Below, piece after piece: positions 39,205 to 48,332 of a DNA stretch of 64,000 nt (the stretch's first letter is position 1; each line of letters opens with the position of its first letter). The notes beneath the pieces are model-generated. The model was not told the origin of the DNA and made no database searches. It saw nothing but the letters and a program-made list of their open reading frames with translations. The stretch is from CAZKBP01 sp964551015 (GTDB lineage Bacteria; Bacteroidota; Bacteroidia; Cytophagales; Microscillaceae), in assembly GCA_964551015.1 (NCBI GenBank), contig CAZKBP010000029.1:1-64000 (forward strand), given 5' to 3'. A program made the translations under genes and the position numbers.

Positions 39205-39370
39205 CAGCTATATAGGCGGGGAGGGGGTGGTCAAAAGCTGCAAATTTCCACCTTTGGGGTAGAGGGGGGTACCTAAGGAGGTAGGGGTAGCCACCCCTAT
39301 GGGTGCAGCATTGCCCCTAAAAGCTTCAATTTCTCACCCCTAAACTGGATTAATGCACCCCAAAGGCATA
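39205..39370. other. Patch of alternating G-runs and C-runs
   Basis: No ORF. The plus strand carries runs such as GGCGGGGAGGGGGTGG, GGGGTAGAGGGGGG and TAGGGGTAGCCACCCCTA (7-bp stem), then switches to CCCCTA and CACCCC runs. It is far richer in GC than its surroundings and could form G-quadruplexes or cruciforms. No coding or mobile signature. Confidence 0.5.
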
Positions 39371-39463
39371 TAGACCCGAGCTATAGCTTCGGTGAGCAGT
39401 GTTTAAAGACACAGAGATACGACTTCTCTGACCATTTTCTTAACTTTATCAGGATTTTATTGT

Positions 39464-39471
39464 TAATTTTG
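39464..39471 (+). promoter_or_regulatory. Candidate -7 box of the acyltransferase gene
   Basis: TAATTTTG fits TAnnTTTG, 43 nt before the ATG. No well-spaced -33 TTG is visible. Confidence 0.35.
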
Positions 39472-39514
39472 ACAGGAACATCAAGGCAATTCCAATCCCT
39501 AAATCATCACGAAA

Positions 39515-40870
39515 ATGGCAAAAGAAAACGGCGTCTCCCCTCAAAAAAAATCATCTTCACAAACAAACTCCCGCCCTACTCGCAAAACCACGAAAAAAAA
39601 GAGCAAAGCCACCGAAGATAAACCCCTAGAAGTAGAAACCGAGGAAGTGCACGACCAAGAAGCTCCCTCCCTAGAAATTACCCCCGAAATCGAGGCCAAT
39701 CAAAAAGTTTTAGAAGAATTCTTTAATCTGGACTATGCCAAGAGCTTGGCTCGCTTCGTCATCAACCCCATCGAGCGATATTATTTCCGAGCTGAGTACG
39801 TGGGCTTCGAGGGAGAAGATTTTCCTGAAAGAAACAATCCGAAGCACCCCTTGATCTTTGCCAGTAATCACTCAGGAATGGCTTTTCCTTGGGATGGAGT
39901 CATTTTCACCAGTGGCCTGATGCGTCGCAATGATTATGACCTTCGTAAAGCCACGCGCGGGATTGCCTCACCCATGCTCTCTAAGACCAAGTTGATGAAT
40001 CCCTTTCTGATCAAAAATTTTTGGAAAAGAGCAGGCGGAATTGATGCAACTACGCTCAATTTTGAGACGATGATGCATTACAGCGATGCCAACATTTTGA
40101 TCTACCCCGAAGGAGTGGAAGGCATCGGCAAAGGTTTTGACAAACGCTACCAATTGCAGCGGCTTTCTACCTCAGCCTTGCGGATGAGTATCAAGTACCA
40201 GACCGATATTATTCCTTTTGCTACTGTTAATGCCGAATATGTCAATCCGTATAGTTACAGTCTCGAGCGTGTCAATAAAGTAGCACGACAAATCGGAATT
40301 CCTTTCCTACCCATCGGCTTGACCACGATTCTGGTACTCATTCAGCCTTGGATGTTTTACTTTGGCTTTCCTGCTAAATTGACTTTTGTAAGAGGGAAAC
40401 GCATCAAGCCTTACGAAATGACAGACAAGCCTTTCGAGGAACTAACCCGAGAAGATTTTTACGAGCTAAGAGATCGGATTCATACCGAGATGCAACTCAA
40501 CCTCAACCGAGCCGTGGTAGAATACGGCAAAAAGCCCTATGATTGGCGAGATTTTATCCAAACGGCTTTCAAGAATTGGAAAAAAATGCCTTTCTTCCTG
40601 CCTTTTGCCTGGCCTTTCGTATTCGTGGAGCACGAGCGTCGCTACGCCGAAATGCAAGAGGCACTTGCCAAACACACTGGCAACTCACCCGAAGACCTGG
40701 CGCGCAAACAAGCAGTTCTTGAAGATGTCCACGGCCAACCCGAAGAAGACTTATTTTCTTTGGTTAGAACGGCTGCCAAAACGGTGGCTCGCAATCCTGA
40801 AGTATTGCTCTTCTATGTACCGGTAGTGGGTTGGATTCCTACACTTCTGAAAGGCTACGGCAAAGACTAA
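39515..40870 (+). CDS. PlsC-like phospholipid/glycerol acyltransferase
   Basis: 451 residues. Residues 1-65 are a Lys/Ser/Glu-rich, probably disordered extension, an unusual feature. The acyltransferase core begins 'RYYFRAEYVGFEG' and has the motif I 'FASNHSGMAFPWDG' (an expanded His...Asp spacing as in TMEM68/DAGAT-like relatives), motif III 'NILIYPEGVEGIGKGFDKRYQLQ' and motif IV 'DIIPFATVN'. A hydrophobic stretch 'GLTTILVLIQPWMFYFGFPAKLTF' probably contacts the membrane, and the C-terminus is hydrophobic ('VLLFYVPVVGWIPTLL'). It likely transfers a fatty acyl group to a glycerolipid; the acceptor is not determined. Confidence 0.8.
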   Translation: MAKENGVSPQKKSSSQTNSRPTRKTTKKKSKATEDKPLEVETEEVHDQEAPSLEITPEIEANQKVLEEFFNLDYAKSLARFVINPIERYYFRAEYVGFEGEDFPERNNPKHPLIFASNHSGMAFPWDGVIFTSGLMRRNDYDLRKATRGIASPMLSKTKLMNPFLIKNFWKRAGGIDATTLNFETMMHYSDANILIYPEGVEGIGKGFDKRYQLQRLSTSALRMSIKYQTDIIPFATVNAEYVNPYSYSLERVNKVARQIGIPFLPIGLTTILVLIQPWMFYFGFPAKLTFVRGKRIKPYEMTDKPFEELTREDFYELRDRIHTEMQLNLNRAVVEYGKKPYDWRDFIQTAFKNWKKMPFFLPFAWPFVFVEHERRYAEMQEALAKHTGNSPEDLARKQAVLEDVHGQPEEDLFSLVRTAAKTVARNPEVLLFYVPVVGWIPTLLKGYGKD

Positions 40871-40940
40871 TCTTAGCCCCACCCCTACGAGATAAGCGGT
40901 CGCGGGAGCCAGCCCTCACACAGTAAAAATCAGGCTAAGG

Positions 40941-41441
40941 CTATTGACCACCCGATTGCCATTTTTCCATTAATTTCTGGAAGCCTGGGTCTAACGTGAA
41001 AATACGCCTGCTAAATTTCCAGCCTTGCTTGGTACGTACTAACTCTTCTTCAATCGCTCCCGTGGCAACAATAAAAGGAATCTGATCTACCTCTAGCATC
41101 AGTAGATTGCTTTGTAGAGTAACCTTATCGTCGGTAATTTCCTTAAAACGAATATTCTGAGCAAAATGTCTTTTACCCTTGGCTTCTTCAGACTTCATAT
41201 GTTCTTGGGCGTATTGCAATACCTCCGCGCGAGATTGATAGATGGTTCCGGCATAATCAAAATAAGTATCTTCTGTCCAGCAATCAGCAAAAGCTTGCGC
41301 ATCACGGTCGTCCATAGCGGCGGCTACCAGTACGGGTAATTGTAAAATCTCGAAACGGTCTTCGGCACTTAAAGGCATCTTTTTGATGGGTTTTGATGAG
41401 AAAATTTGACCAGAGCGTGTTTCTAAAACGCTATGGCTCAA
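40941..41441 (-). CDS. SnoaL-like (NTF2-fold) protein
   Basis: 166 residues, or 145 if ATG at the 'MPLSAEDRFEI' methionine is used, which fits the family better. 'EILQLPVLVAAAMDDRDAQAFADCWTEDTYFDYAGTIYQSRAEVLQYAQEHM' and 'RHFAQNIRFKEITDDKVTLQSNLLML' match the SnoaL/ketosteroid-isomerase-like cone fold. Possible catalytic acids and the His are present, but the substrate is unknown. The AraC regulator gene ends 58 bp upstream on the same strand. Confidence 0.72.
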   Translation of the reverse strand: MSHSVLETRSGQIFSSKPIKKMPLSAEDRFEILQLPVLVAAAMDDRDAQAFADCWTEDTYFDYAGTIYQSRAEVLQYAQEHMKSEEAKGKRHFAQNIRFKEITDDKVTLQSNLLMLEVDQIPFIVATGAIEEELVRTKQGWKFSRRIFTLDPGFQKLMEKWQSGGQ

Positions 41442-41498
41442 AAATACACAGCGGGAAGGTAAGCGGTGTAGAAGAAAATTCGGTTCCTGTGGTAGTTT

Positions 41499-42410
41499 TT
41501 ACGGAGATTGTTGCCGATACTCTTGGGGAGTGCTGCCCTCGTGTTTTTTGAAGATTTTGATAAAATAAGAATCATCTTGGTAGCCTAGTTGGAAGGCAAT
41601 CTCTTTGATGGAAAGTGGGGTTTGCTTGAGCAGGCTCTTGGCTTCATTCATCAGCATTTCATTGATCCAAGCTTTGGGAGATTTGCCTGTGATTTTTTTG
41701 ACGGTTTCGCTCAAATATTTGGGTGAGATATGGATTTGGTCAGCATAAAAGGCTACACTCCGATGATCCAGATAATATTGATCTAAAAGCAATTTGAAAG
41801 TATCTGTAATCCGAGCCGCACTATCGGTCTGGTGAGCAATTTCGTCTGCTCTCAAAGGACAAATCTCGAGCAGATAATTGAGCAAGCTATAGATCAAACC
41901 CGGAACCAAGCTTGGGAGTCGCTCTTGACGGATTAAGTCCAGAAACAGTGCTACCTTACGCTGTTTTTCAGCACTAACCCGATGGCAGTGCCGTGCTTCG
42001 GGCTTAAAAAAGGGAAACTGATGGAGAAATTGCGCATTGAAATCACGCAAAAAAATTTCAGACGTAAAAAATAACACCTCCTGCTTCAAAGTTGTGTAGC
42101 CAGATTTCCATTGTCTCAGAATGCCCGGGCCAATCGTAACCACGGTTTGGGGGCCAAGATGATAAGTAGTAGACCCCACTACAAACTCCGCTTCTCCCTC
42201 TTGAATAATCCCTACCCCATAGAAAAAATTTCGATAAGGAAAATAAACATTTTCTAAGCGTCCGAATGTCTTTTCGTCTGCCATGAAATAAGCCGAATCA
42301 TGTGGAACATTCAAATGCTGATTGATGAAGTAAGCGTACTCGAACTTGCGGATGGATTGGTCTTGGCACATGAGATAAAGCAGTTTGAAACCTGTTGATT
42401 CATCAGACAA
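41499..42410 (-). CDS. AraC-family transcriptional regulator
   Basis: 303 residues. An N-terminal cupin-like sensor region ('GEAEFVVGSTTYHLGPQTVVTIGPG') is followed by the double helix-turn-helix at about 205-300: 'VAFYADQIHISPKYLSETVKKITGKSPKAWINEMLMNEAKSLL' and 'LSIKEIAFQLGYQDDSYFIKIFKKHEGSTPQEYRQ'. It is divergent from the CIA30 gene with 65 bp between starts, and a small palindrome lies there, so it may control itself, CIA30 and the SnoaL gene downstream. The ligand is unknown. Confidence 0.9.
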   Translation of the reverse strand: MSDESTGFKLLYLMCQDQSIRKFEYAYFINQHLNVPHDSAYFMADEKTFGRLENVYFPYRNFFYGVGIIQEGEAEFVVGSTTYHLGPQTVVTIGPGILRQWKSGYTTLKQEVLFFTSEIFLRDFNAQFLHQFPFFKPEARHCHRVSAEKQRKVALFLDLIRQERLPSLVPGLIYSLLNYLLEICPLRADEIAHQTDSAARITDTFKLLLDQYYLDHRSVAFYADQIHISPKYLSETVKKITGKSPKAWINEMLMNEAKSLLKQTPLSIKEIAFQLGYQDDSYFIKIFKKHEGSTPQEYRQQSP

Positions 42411-42433
42411 TCAACACGAAAAAAATGTAAGTA

Positions 42434-42448
42434 TGTTGAAGTACAACA
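42434..42448. promoter_or_regulatory. Palindrome between divergent AraC and CIA30 genes
   Basis: TGTTG-AAGTA-CAACA, a perfect 5-bp inverted repeat in the 65-bp divergent promoter region. A possible operator for the AraC protein; no functional evidence. Confidence 0.3.
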
Positions 42449-42475
42449 AATTGTATTTCATCTAGTTTCTTGATT

Positions 42476-43027
42476 ATGAATACGCTCTTTTTTTTACTAC
42501 TAGTACTTTTCGGGATGCATCAGCCAAAAGAAATCACCCTCGTGGATTTTAGCAAAAAAGACAATACCCAAGATTGGTATATCATCAATGATGGGGTCAT
42601 GGGGGGACTTTCCCAAAGCAAAATTCAGCTCAATGAAGCTGGGAATGCTGTCTTTTCTGGAACCCTCTCCCTAGAAAACAATGGTGGCTTTGCCTCCACG
42701 CGTACCCGCTTTTCTTCCTCAGCCTTAAAGGGGCATCAGGTTCTTTCGCTCCGGGTCAAAGGAGACGGACGCACCTATAAGTTCCGCATTCGCACCAATC
42801 AAAACTTTGACGGCGTGGCTTATTCGGCCGATTTTGCTACCAAAAAAGACCAATGGATGCAAATAGACATTCCCTTTGCTGATTTTAAGCCTACTTTTAG
42901 AGGGAGAGTTTTGACCAATGCTCCGGCCTTAGACCTGGACGAGATGGAGCAAATTGGCTTCTTATTAGGAGATAAAAAAGCTGGAGAATTTCGTTTGGAA
43001 ATCGCTTGGATCAAGAGCATCGAGTGA
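42476..43027 (+). CDS. CIA30-family protein
   Basis: 183 residues from ATG 42476; a TTG six bases upstream is in frame. N-terminal hydrophobic signal (MNTLFFLLLVLFGMHQ). The rest is the galactose-binding-like CIA30 domain: 'DWYIINDGVMGGLSQSKIQL', 'FSGTLSLENNGGFASTRTRF', 'LRVKGDGRTYKFRIRT', 'WMQIDIPFADFKPTFRGR' and 'EQIGFLLGDKKAGEFRLEIAWIK'. In mitochondria the family aids complex I assembly; bacterial exported versions are of unknown function. Confidence 0.87.
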   Translation: MNTLFFLLLVLFGMHQPKEITLVDFSKKDNTQDWYIINDGVMGGLSQSKIQLNEAGNAVFSGTLSLENNGGFASTRTRFSSSALKGHQVLSLRVKGDGRTYKFRIRTNQNFDGVAYSADFATKKDQWMQIDIPFADFKPTFRGRVLTNAPALDLDEMEQIGFLLGDKKAGEFRLEIAWIKSIE

Positions 43028-43037
43028 GCAAACTACT

Positions 43038-44438
43038 TTAGTTTGGAAAGGGAATGCGGTGTAATCGCTTAATCTCAGGATGCTCCACGTGCATTTTCGC
43101 ACCTCCCGGCCAGGTAATCTCGATGGCTTTCACTGCTGTTTCTTCGCCCAAGCCAAAATGCGCCACCGGCTCCATTTGGCAGAGATAGCCACTTCCAGCA
43201 TCAATGACCTTAATCTGGGATTTTTGTGCTGTATGCAAACGCACGATCGCTCCTCGGGCGGGGGCACCGTAGCGGGTCAGGGGCATTACACGAACCCAAT
43301 TAGGATACGCCTGAGTGGCTTTGTAGAGAGAAAGTGCCTGCATTTGGCTTTCTCCGTGGGTAACGAACAGTTCTAGAATACCGTCCTCATCTACATCACC
43401 CACGGTCGCCCCTGTACCGAAGCCCTGTGGTTCGGCGGCCATGCCCAGGGCTACTTCTTTCCAGAGGTTATTTTCTTTGCGAAAAAGGCGGTTGGCTTGG
43501 TTGATATTATTAAAAAATAATTCGTCTTGCCCGTCATTATCAAAGTCAGCCGCGATGACGGTACGAATGTGGGAGGCGGTTTTCATCTCATTTGGAATTT
43601 CGTCGCGGAAGCCACCTTGCTTCTGTTGAATCATGAGGCGGTGTAATCCCTCCCAATTTCCATAAATAATATCCAAAAGACCATCTCCAGTACTATCCAG
43701 CACCGTTACCCCTCGGCCGTGGTTAAAAGGATCAGCCAAGCCCAATTTTAAAGCGATTTCCTGAAAAGTGCCATCTCCTTGATTTTGGAAAAAGAAATTA
43801 GGGCCATTCTCATTCACAGCAAAAATATCCATATCCTTGCCCAGTAGCGGAAGCGAGATCAAACCCCGCCCGCCCGTGGTCAAGTTCAGACTAGCTTCGG
43901 TTGCCACCTCTTGGAGTTGATCGTTTGCGTACTCATATAATCGCATGGGACCACCGTAATTAGCCACGAAAAAGCCATATTTTTGATCGCTGTTCCGATC
44001 TACGGCTACCACCGACCGACCAGCAGTCGGGTTGATGGCCTTTTGATTTTCAGGCAGAGAAAATAAATCCGTCCAAACTCCATCTTGATAAGTAAACAAG
44101 CGATCGCCAAAGCGTTTGGCTCCTCCAAAAGTATCTGTATTGAGCACGTAGATTTCTTCGTGTCCATCGCCGTCTATATCTGCCGTGGCTACCCCAATGG
44201 CTTGTCTTTGGTGATCGGCTAGGGTCGCATCGGCGATATTTTGATATTGTGTGCCATCCCACTTGAGGACAACATTGCCAAAGCCAAAACCCGTGATAAA
44301 GATCTCTAAATGACCATCTCGGTCTATATCCGAAATAGTGGCTCCGTAGTAAAGCTGCACTTTATTGCTAGCAATCAGATGACTTTGCTCTTGAAAAAAG
44401 CCTGCTTCGTATTGGCCATTGCTACTTTGTTTACTCAT
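43038..44438 (-). CDS. CRTAC1-type FG-GAP/ASPIC-UnbV protein
   Basis: 466 residues. Several FG-GAP/VCBS calcium-binding blades are visible: 'ISDIDRDGHLEIFITG', 'TADIDGDGHEEIYVLN', 'VLDSTGDGLLDIIYGN', 'AADFDNDGQDELFFNN' and 'VGDVDEDGILELFVTH', together making a beta-propeller. The C-terminus is an ASPIC/UnbV domain ('GAIVRLHTAQKSQIKVIDAGSGYLCQMEPVAHFGLG...VKAIEITWPGGA'). No signal peptide is seen from this start, which is unusual for the family. It converges with CIA30 with 10 bp between stops. Confidence 0.85.
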   Translation of the reverse strand: MSKQSSNGQYEAGFFQEQSHLIASNKVQLYYGATISDIDRDGHLEIFITGFGFGNVVLKWDGTQYQNIADATLADHQRQAIGVATADIDGDGHEEIYVLNTDTFGGAKRFGDRLFTYQDGVWTDLFSLPENQKAINPTAGRSVVAVDRNSDQKYGFFVANYGGPMRLYEYANDQLQEVATEASLNLTTGGRGLISLPLLGKDMDIFAVNENGPNFFFQNQGDGTFQEIALKLGLADPFNHGRGVTVLDSTGDGLLDIIYGNWEGLHRLMIQQKQGGFRDEIPNEMKTASHIRTVIAADFDNDGQDELFFNNINQANRLFRKENNLWKEVALGMAAEPQGFGTGATVGDVDEDGILELFVTHGESQMQALSLYKATQAYPNWVRVMPLTRYGAPARGAIVRLHTAQKSQIKVIDAGSGYLCQMEPVAHFGLGEETAVKAIEITWPGGAKMHVEHPEIKRLHRIPFPN

Positions 44439-44553
44439 ATCAGTGAGGGGAATTGAAGGTTTTCATTTTAAAGTTTAAAATAAAAATCCAGAAAATTGTT
44501 TGAAAGAAAAAATACGAGCAAAATTCCCGAGCTTTCAATTTTATACTCTCCCC

Positions 44554-46125
44554 TCAAATTCCATATCGCTTGGCTAGTTGTTCGGCACAGCGTTCGCCGT
44601 CCATAGCTGCGGAGACAATGCCCCCGGCGTAACCTGCGCCTTCTCCGCAAGGAAATAAACCCTGAATCTGAGGATGCTCACAAGTGGTACGATCTCGGGG
44701 AATACGCACGGGCGAAGAAGTGCGACTTTCTAGCCCCACGATTTGAGCTTCATTGGTGAGATAACCTTTCATTTTTTTGCCAAAAGCCTGAAAGCCTTCT
44801 CGAAGCGTATACGCAATAAAGGGGGGGAGAATTTCGTCCATGGCCAGAGAAGTTAAGCCAGGTTGATAGGATGTATCCAGCAGATGGGTAGAAATTTTTT
44901 TATTCACAAAATCCAGCATCTTTTGGGCAGGAGCCGTTTGTGTATTACCCGCGAGGGCACAGGCTTTTTGCTCCAGGCTACGTTGCCAAGCCAAGCCCGC
45001 CAAGGGGCCATGAGTGGCAAATGCTTGAATATCTTCGGCCTCTACGCTGACCACTACCCCCGAATTAGCAAATTTGGAATTGCGACGCGAGGGAGACATC
45101 CCGTTGACCACCACTTCGCCGGGAGCCGTGGCCGCAGGCACGATAAAACCACCCGGACACATGCAAAAGGAGAAAACGCCCCGCTCTTTTCCTTGGTGCT
45201 TGACCTGATGTACCAGCGAGTAGGCAGAGGCCGGAAGGTAGTCCCCACGGTCTTTGCATTTGTATTGGATTTGATCGATCAAAGCTTGAGGATGCTCGAT
45301 GCGTACGCCTAAGGCAAAAGGCTTGAACTCGATTTCGATGTTTCGCTTATGCAAAAGCTCAAAGATATCCCGAGCCGAGTGCCCTGTGGCAAGAATCACC
45401 CCTTTTCCTAAGAGCTGTTCTCCCTCTTCGGTGACAACGCCTTTGATTTTGCTGCTCTGTACGACAAAATCTTGAACCTTCGTATTGAAATGGATTTCAC
45501 CACCCGCTTCTAAGATGCTTTCGCGAAGTGCCTGTACAATTTTGGGCAGTTTGTTCGTGCCGATGTGCGGGTGAGCATCCACGAGAATCTCTTCGGTCGC
45601 TCCGTGTGCCACGAGAATCTCGAGTACCCGACGAATATCGCCTCTTTTTTTGGAGCGGGTGTAGAGTTTCCCATCCGAATAAGTTCCGGCTCCACCTTCA
45701 CCAAAGCAATAATTAGATTCAGGATTGACCTGATGTTTCTTATTGATGTTGGCCAAGTCTCTGCGTCTGGCTCTTACGTCTTGTCCTCTTTCCAAGACAA
45801 TGGGTTTTAATCCTAATTCAATCAGGCGCAAAGCCGCGAACATCCCAGCGGGACCAGCTCCCACGATGAGCACGGGGGGGCGATGATTTACTTTGGAATA
45901 ATTTTTCTGGAAGCTAAGCAGCGGAGGAGGGGCTTCGTTAATATAAGCTGCTAAGCTGAGATTGACCTTGATCTGTCGCTGCCGAGCGTCAATAGAACGC
46001 CGGAGCGTGCGCAAATGATACTGGTCGCTTGGTTTGATGGCTAGCTTTTGTAAAAGGTAGGGTTCCAGGGCAACCGGATTCAGCCCTACCTCGGGAGGCA
46101 GTGCCAGATTGAGTTCTTTTTTCAT
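44554..46125 (-). CDS. FAD-dependent dehydrogenase (COG2509 type)
   Basis: 523 residues. N-terminal about 80-residue domain, then the Rossmann dinucleotide fold 'PPVLIVGAGPAGMFAALRLIELGLKPIVLERG' (GAGPAG at 89-94). Family hallmarks follow: 'NYCFGEGGAGTYSDGKLYTR', 'VLEILVAHGATEEILVDAHPHIGTNKL', 'GVILATGHSARDIFELL', 'FCMCPGGFIVPAATAPGEVVVNGMSPSRR', and C-terminal 'GLFPCGEGAGYAGGIVSAAMDGERCAEQL'. Cytoplasmic flavoprotein; substrate not established. It is monocistronic as far as I can see. Confidence 0.92.
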   Translation of the reverse strand: MKKELNLALPPEVGLNPVALEPYLLQKLAIKPSDQYHLRTLRRSIDARQRQIKVNLSLAAYINEAPPPLLSFQKNYSKVNHRPPVLIVGAGPAGMFAALRLIELGLKPIVLERGQDVRARRRDLANINKKHQVNPESNYCFGEGGAGTYSDGKLYTRSKKRGDIRRVLEILVAHGATEEILVDAHPHIGTNKLPKIVQALRESILEAGGEIHFNTKVQDFVVQSSKIKGVVTEEGEQLLGKGVILATGHSARDIFELLHKRNIEIEFKPFALGVRIEHPQALIDQIQYKCKDRGDYLPASAYSLVHQVKHQGKERGVFSFCMCPGGFIVPAATAPGEVVVNGMSPSRRNSKFANSGVVVSVEAEDIQAFATHGPLAGLAWQRSLEQKACALAGNTQTAPAQKMLDFVNKKISTHLLDTSYQPGLTSLAMDEILPPFIAYTLREGFQAFGKKMKGYLTNEAQIVGLESRTSSPVRIPRDRTTCEHPQIQGLFPCGEGAGYAGGIVSAAMDGERCAEQLAKRYGI

Positions 46126-46317
46126 AAGGCAAGGTATTTATCCTCGATACTTACTCTCTGGCTCGTGAAGACACAAGCCACAATTATGACTGTAAAGATA
46201 AACGAATACAGCTATTACAAATCAAGTTGCGATCAAGTTCCTTTGGTTACGGTATGAAAAGAACTTCAACAAGCATTTCACGCAGAAGACTTATGATTGG
46301 AAGCAAATTACTGGAAG

Positions 46318-46839
46318 CTATTCTTTCATCCTCTCGTAATGAATCCGCCAGTTGAGCTTCCAGTTTTTACCCCCATCTGAGGATGATTCCCAATCCCAGG
46401 TCAGGGAATCTTCTTGAATATCATAGAAGACCATTCTCTGGGTAAAACGTTTGCCGTCAGCTTGCTCTACAACTGCGGTCTGGAAGATACGTCTATCTCC
46501 GTCTTTTTTTCCAGTGAAGTCGTAATAAGCTCCCTGATTGTCTGCCCAGGCTTGTTTCCATTGCTGGCTGTTGGGGTTATATACACTGATGCTTGTGCCT
46601 TTGAAACCCTTGGATTGTCCTTCTAGAATTTCGAAATGTTCTTGAATGACTGTTTGATCTAAAATTTTGGTTATATGGTTTGTGCCACTTCCTAGTTTGC
46701 CTTGGGCTTCTTCCCAGCTAACTTTCCACTTACCGACCCAAAAATCATAATCATCTTCGGGTTTTTCGGGTAGTGCCTGCCCCCACGTGGCTTGGGTAAT
46801 GAGCATACAAGAAATCGTCAATAAAATATAGCTTTTCAT
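46318..46839 (-). CDS. Exported DUF1579-like protein
   Basis: 173 residues with a signal peptide (MKSYILLTISCMLITQATWGQ). The body 'YDFWVGKWKVSWEEAQGKLGSGTNHITKILDQTVIQEHFE', 'GTSISVYNPNSQQWKQAWADNQGAYYDFTG' and 'MVFYDIQEDSLTWDWESSSDGGKNWKLNWRIHYER' fits the DUF1579-like beta-barrel family. Periplasmic. No catalytic function can be assigned. Confidence 0.72.
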   Translation of the reverse strand: MKSYILLTISCMLITQATWGQALPEKPEDDYDFWVGKWKVSWEEAQGKLGSGTNHITKILDQTVIQEHFEILEGQSKGFKGTSISVYNPNSQQWKQAWADNQGAYYDFTGKKDGDRRIFQTAVVEQADGKRFTQRMVFYDIQEDSLTWDWESSSDGGKNWKLNWRIHYERMKE

Positions 46840-46979
46840 AGGAACTGCCTCGTACTTGTTTGGACAAATAAAGTGAGAGCTGAGGCAAATACATTGTAAA
46901 AATCGCCTGAACTAGCGTAGAAGTAAAAATTTTTTATGAAATGCTAATGATCAGCTCGTCAAACCACAGGAGCTAGGAG

Positions 46980-47771
46980 TCAGAACAAATGCAGCTTTTT
47001 TTCTAAAAAATCGGTGGGTTTGTAGCCAGTTATTTTTTTGCAATCGTGGATAAAATGCGCTTGGTCGTGATAACCTAAAAGGTAAGCCAACTCCGTGAGC
47101 GATTTTGCCTGATTCTTTCTCGCGATAGCCGCGTGAATCCTACGGATGGAGAGGTACTGCTTGGGCGAACAGCCTACGATCTCGTTAAACAACTGCCGAA
47201 ACCGAGAAAAACTGTATTCATATTTATTAGCTAATGCTTGGATAGGAAGTGCTTCGTGAAAATCATAAAGCTCGAGGGCGGCTTTTTGAATCCGATCATT
47301 GGCGTGAACTTGGAAATGATTTTTCAAAAAAACTTCTGCCCAAAAAAGACGCCTTTGCGTATCTCGTGCGTGGATGATTTGATTTTCAAAATCCTTACCT
47401 GCCACCCCCCAAATATCTTCCACGGAAATCATTTGGTTTTTGAGATGATGCACAGGAATTTTTGTAAAACTCGTAAAACCCCCTGGCCTAAAACGGATAG
47501 AGAAGATCTCGCCGGGAGTTTCTGTACTCAAATGGTAAGCCTGACTAAATAAGCCCCCCACAAAAGATTGCCTTCTCGTCCTCCATTGGCTTATTCCAGT
47601 GGTAGTATGTTGAGTACGAGAGCTAATTTGAAATACCATTTCTACAATTCCCTCCGGGAGCATATAGCAGATCGTCTCCTGAGATGACGCTGACAATCGG
47701 TAATGACAATAAGCCTGCACGTAGGGACTCAGTGGAGTGGAGGGTAAGAAATATTTCTGAAGGGATAACAT
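46980..47771 (-). CDS. AraC-family transcriptional regulator
   Basis: 263 residues. The N-terminal about 150 residues are the sensor domain common in Bacteroidota AraC proteins ('PLSPYVQAYCHYRLSASSQETICYMLPEGIVEMVFQ', 'FSIRFRPGGFTSFTKIPVHHLKNQ'). The C-terminal double helix-turn-helix: 'QALANKYEYSFSRFRQLFNEIVGCSPKQYLSIRRIHAAI' and 'KSLTELAYLLGYHDQAHFIHDCKKITGYKPTDFL'. It starts 12 bp after the stop of the DUF4255 gene on the same strand, so both may share a transcript, although they need not be functionally linked. Confidence 0.88.
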   Translation of the reverse strand: MLSLQKYFLPSTPLSPYVQAYCHYRLSASSQETICYMLPEGIVEMVFQISSRTQHTTTGISQWRTRRQSFVGGLFSQAYHLSTETPGEIFSIRFRPGGFTSFTKIPVHHLKNQMISVEDIWGVAGKDFENQIIHARDTQRRLFWAEVFLKNHFQVHANDRIQKAALELYDFHEALPIQALANKYEYSFSRFRQLFNEIVGCSPKQYLSIRRIHAAIARKNQAKSLTELAYLLGYHDQAHFIHDCKKITGYKPTDFLEKKLHLF

Positions 47772-47783
47772 AGCCTTCTTAAA

Positions 47784-48332
47784 CTAAGAAAGCCCCAAAC
47801 CTGCGATGGAGCCAGGAAAACCTTGTACTTGCCCTTCTTGAATTAAAATCATCCGAGCTTTGTACATCACCGAGGGGAGATAGCGATTGCCTTGCATGCT
47901 CCAAGTGTAGTTAAGTTCCTGCATATTTTGATTGACCAACTCAAATACTAACTTGTCAATGCGATTATCTAAAGAGGGAGTATTTTGATGATTTAATGTA
48001 TTATTGGCTTGGAAAAAGCCAATCACAGAAGCAAGGGCGCGAAGAGATTCTATATAGCTACCATTTTCGCTATGAAAAGCACAGAAAAGTAGATATAAGT
48101 TGATCCGCACGGGAGCATTCGTGCCGGGAGCCTGCTTATGGTTGCGGAGTGACTTCTCCTCTTCTAAATTGACCATCGTGAGTGTAATAAGATTGTCATT
48201 GAAAGTCTTCAGGCTTCCGTCTTGGTTTGTCAATTCACTGATTAATACTTGGGTTTCCTGTTTCCCTGGAAAGCTGGAAGCTACGAAGGTATTCAGTTCG
48301 GAAGCAATTACTTCTACGGCGTGGTCAATCAT
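47784..48332 (-). CDS. DUF4255 (Pvc16/Afp16-like) contractile injection system protein
   Basis: 182 residues, the normal size. 'MIDHAVEVIASELNTFV', 'LITLTMVNLEEEKSLRNHKQ', 'PVRINLYLLFCAFHSENGSYIESLRALASVIGFFQANNTLNHQNTPSL' and 'LVFELVNQNMQELNYTWSMQGNRYLPSVMYKARMILIQEGQV' are diagnostic of the Pvc16 N-terminal domain. In extracellular contractile injection systems (eCIS) this protein caps the tail. It appears intact here, but sheath, tube, baseplate and spike genes are all missing from the window, so it is an orphan. The broken ATPase gene lies 159 bp upstream on the same strand. Confidence 0.85.
   Translation of the reverse strand: MIDHAVEVIASELNTFVASSFPGKQETQVLISELTNQDGSLKTFNDNLITLTMVNLEEEKSLRNHKQAPGTNAPVRINLYLLFCAFHSENGSYIESLRALASVIGFFQANNTLNHQNTPSLDNRIDKLVFELVNQNMQELNYTWSMQGNRYLPSVMYKARMILIQEGQVQGFPGSIAGLGLS

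Noticed and set aside
40871..40940. CTTAGCC ... GGCTAAG inverted repeat as a terminator for the convergent genes
   Set aside because: The loop is over 45 nt and no T run follows.
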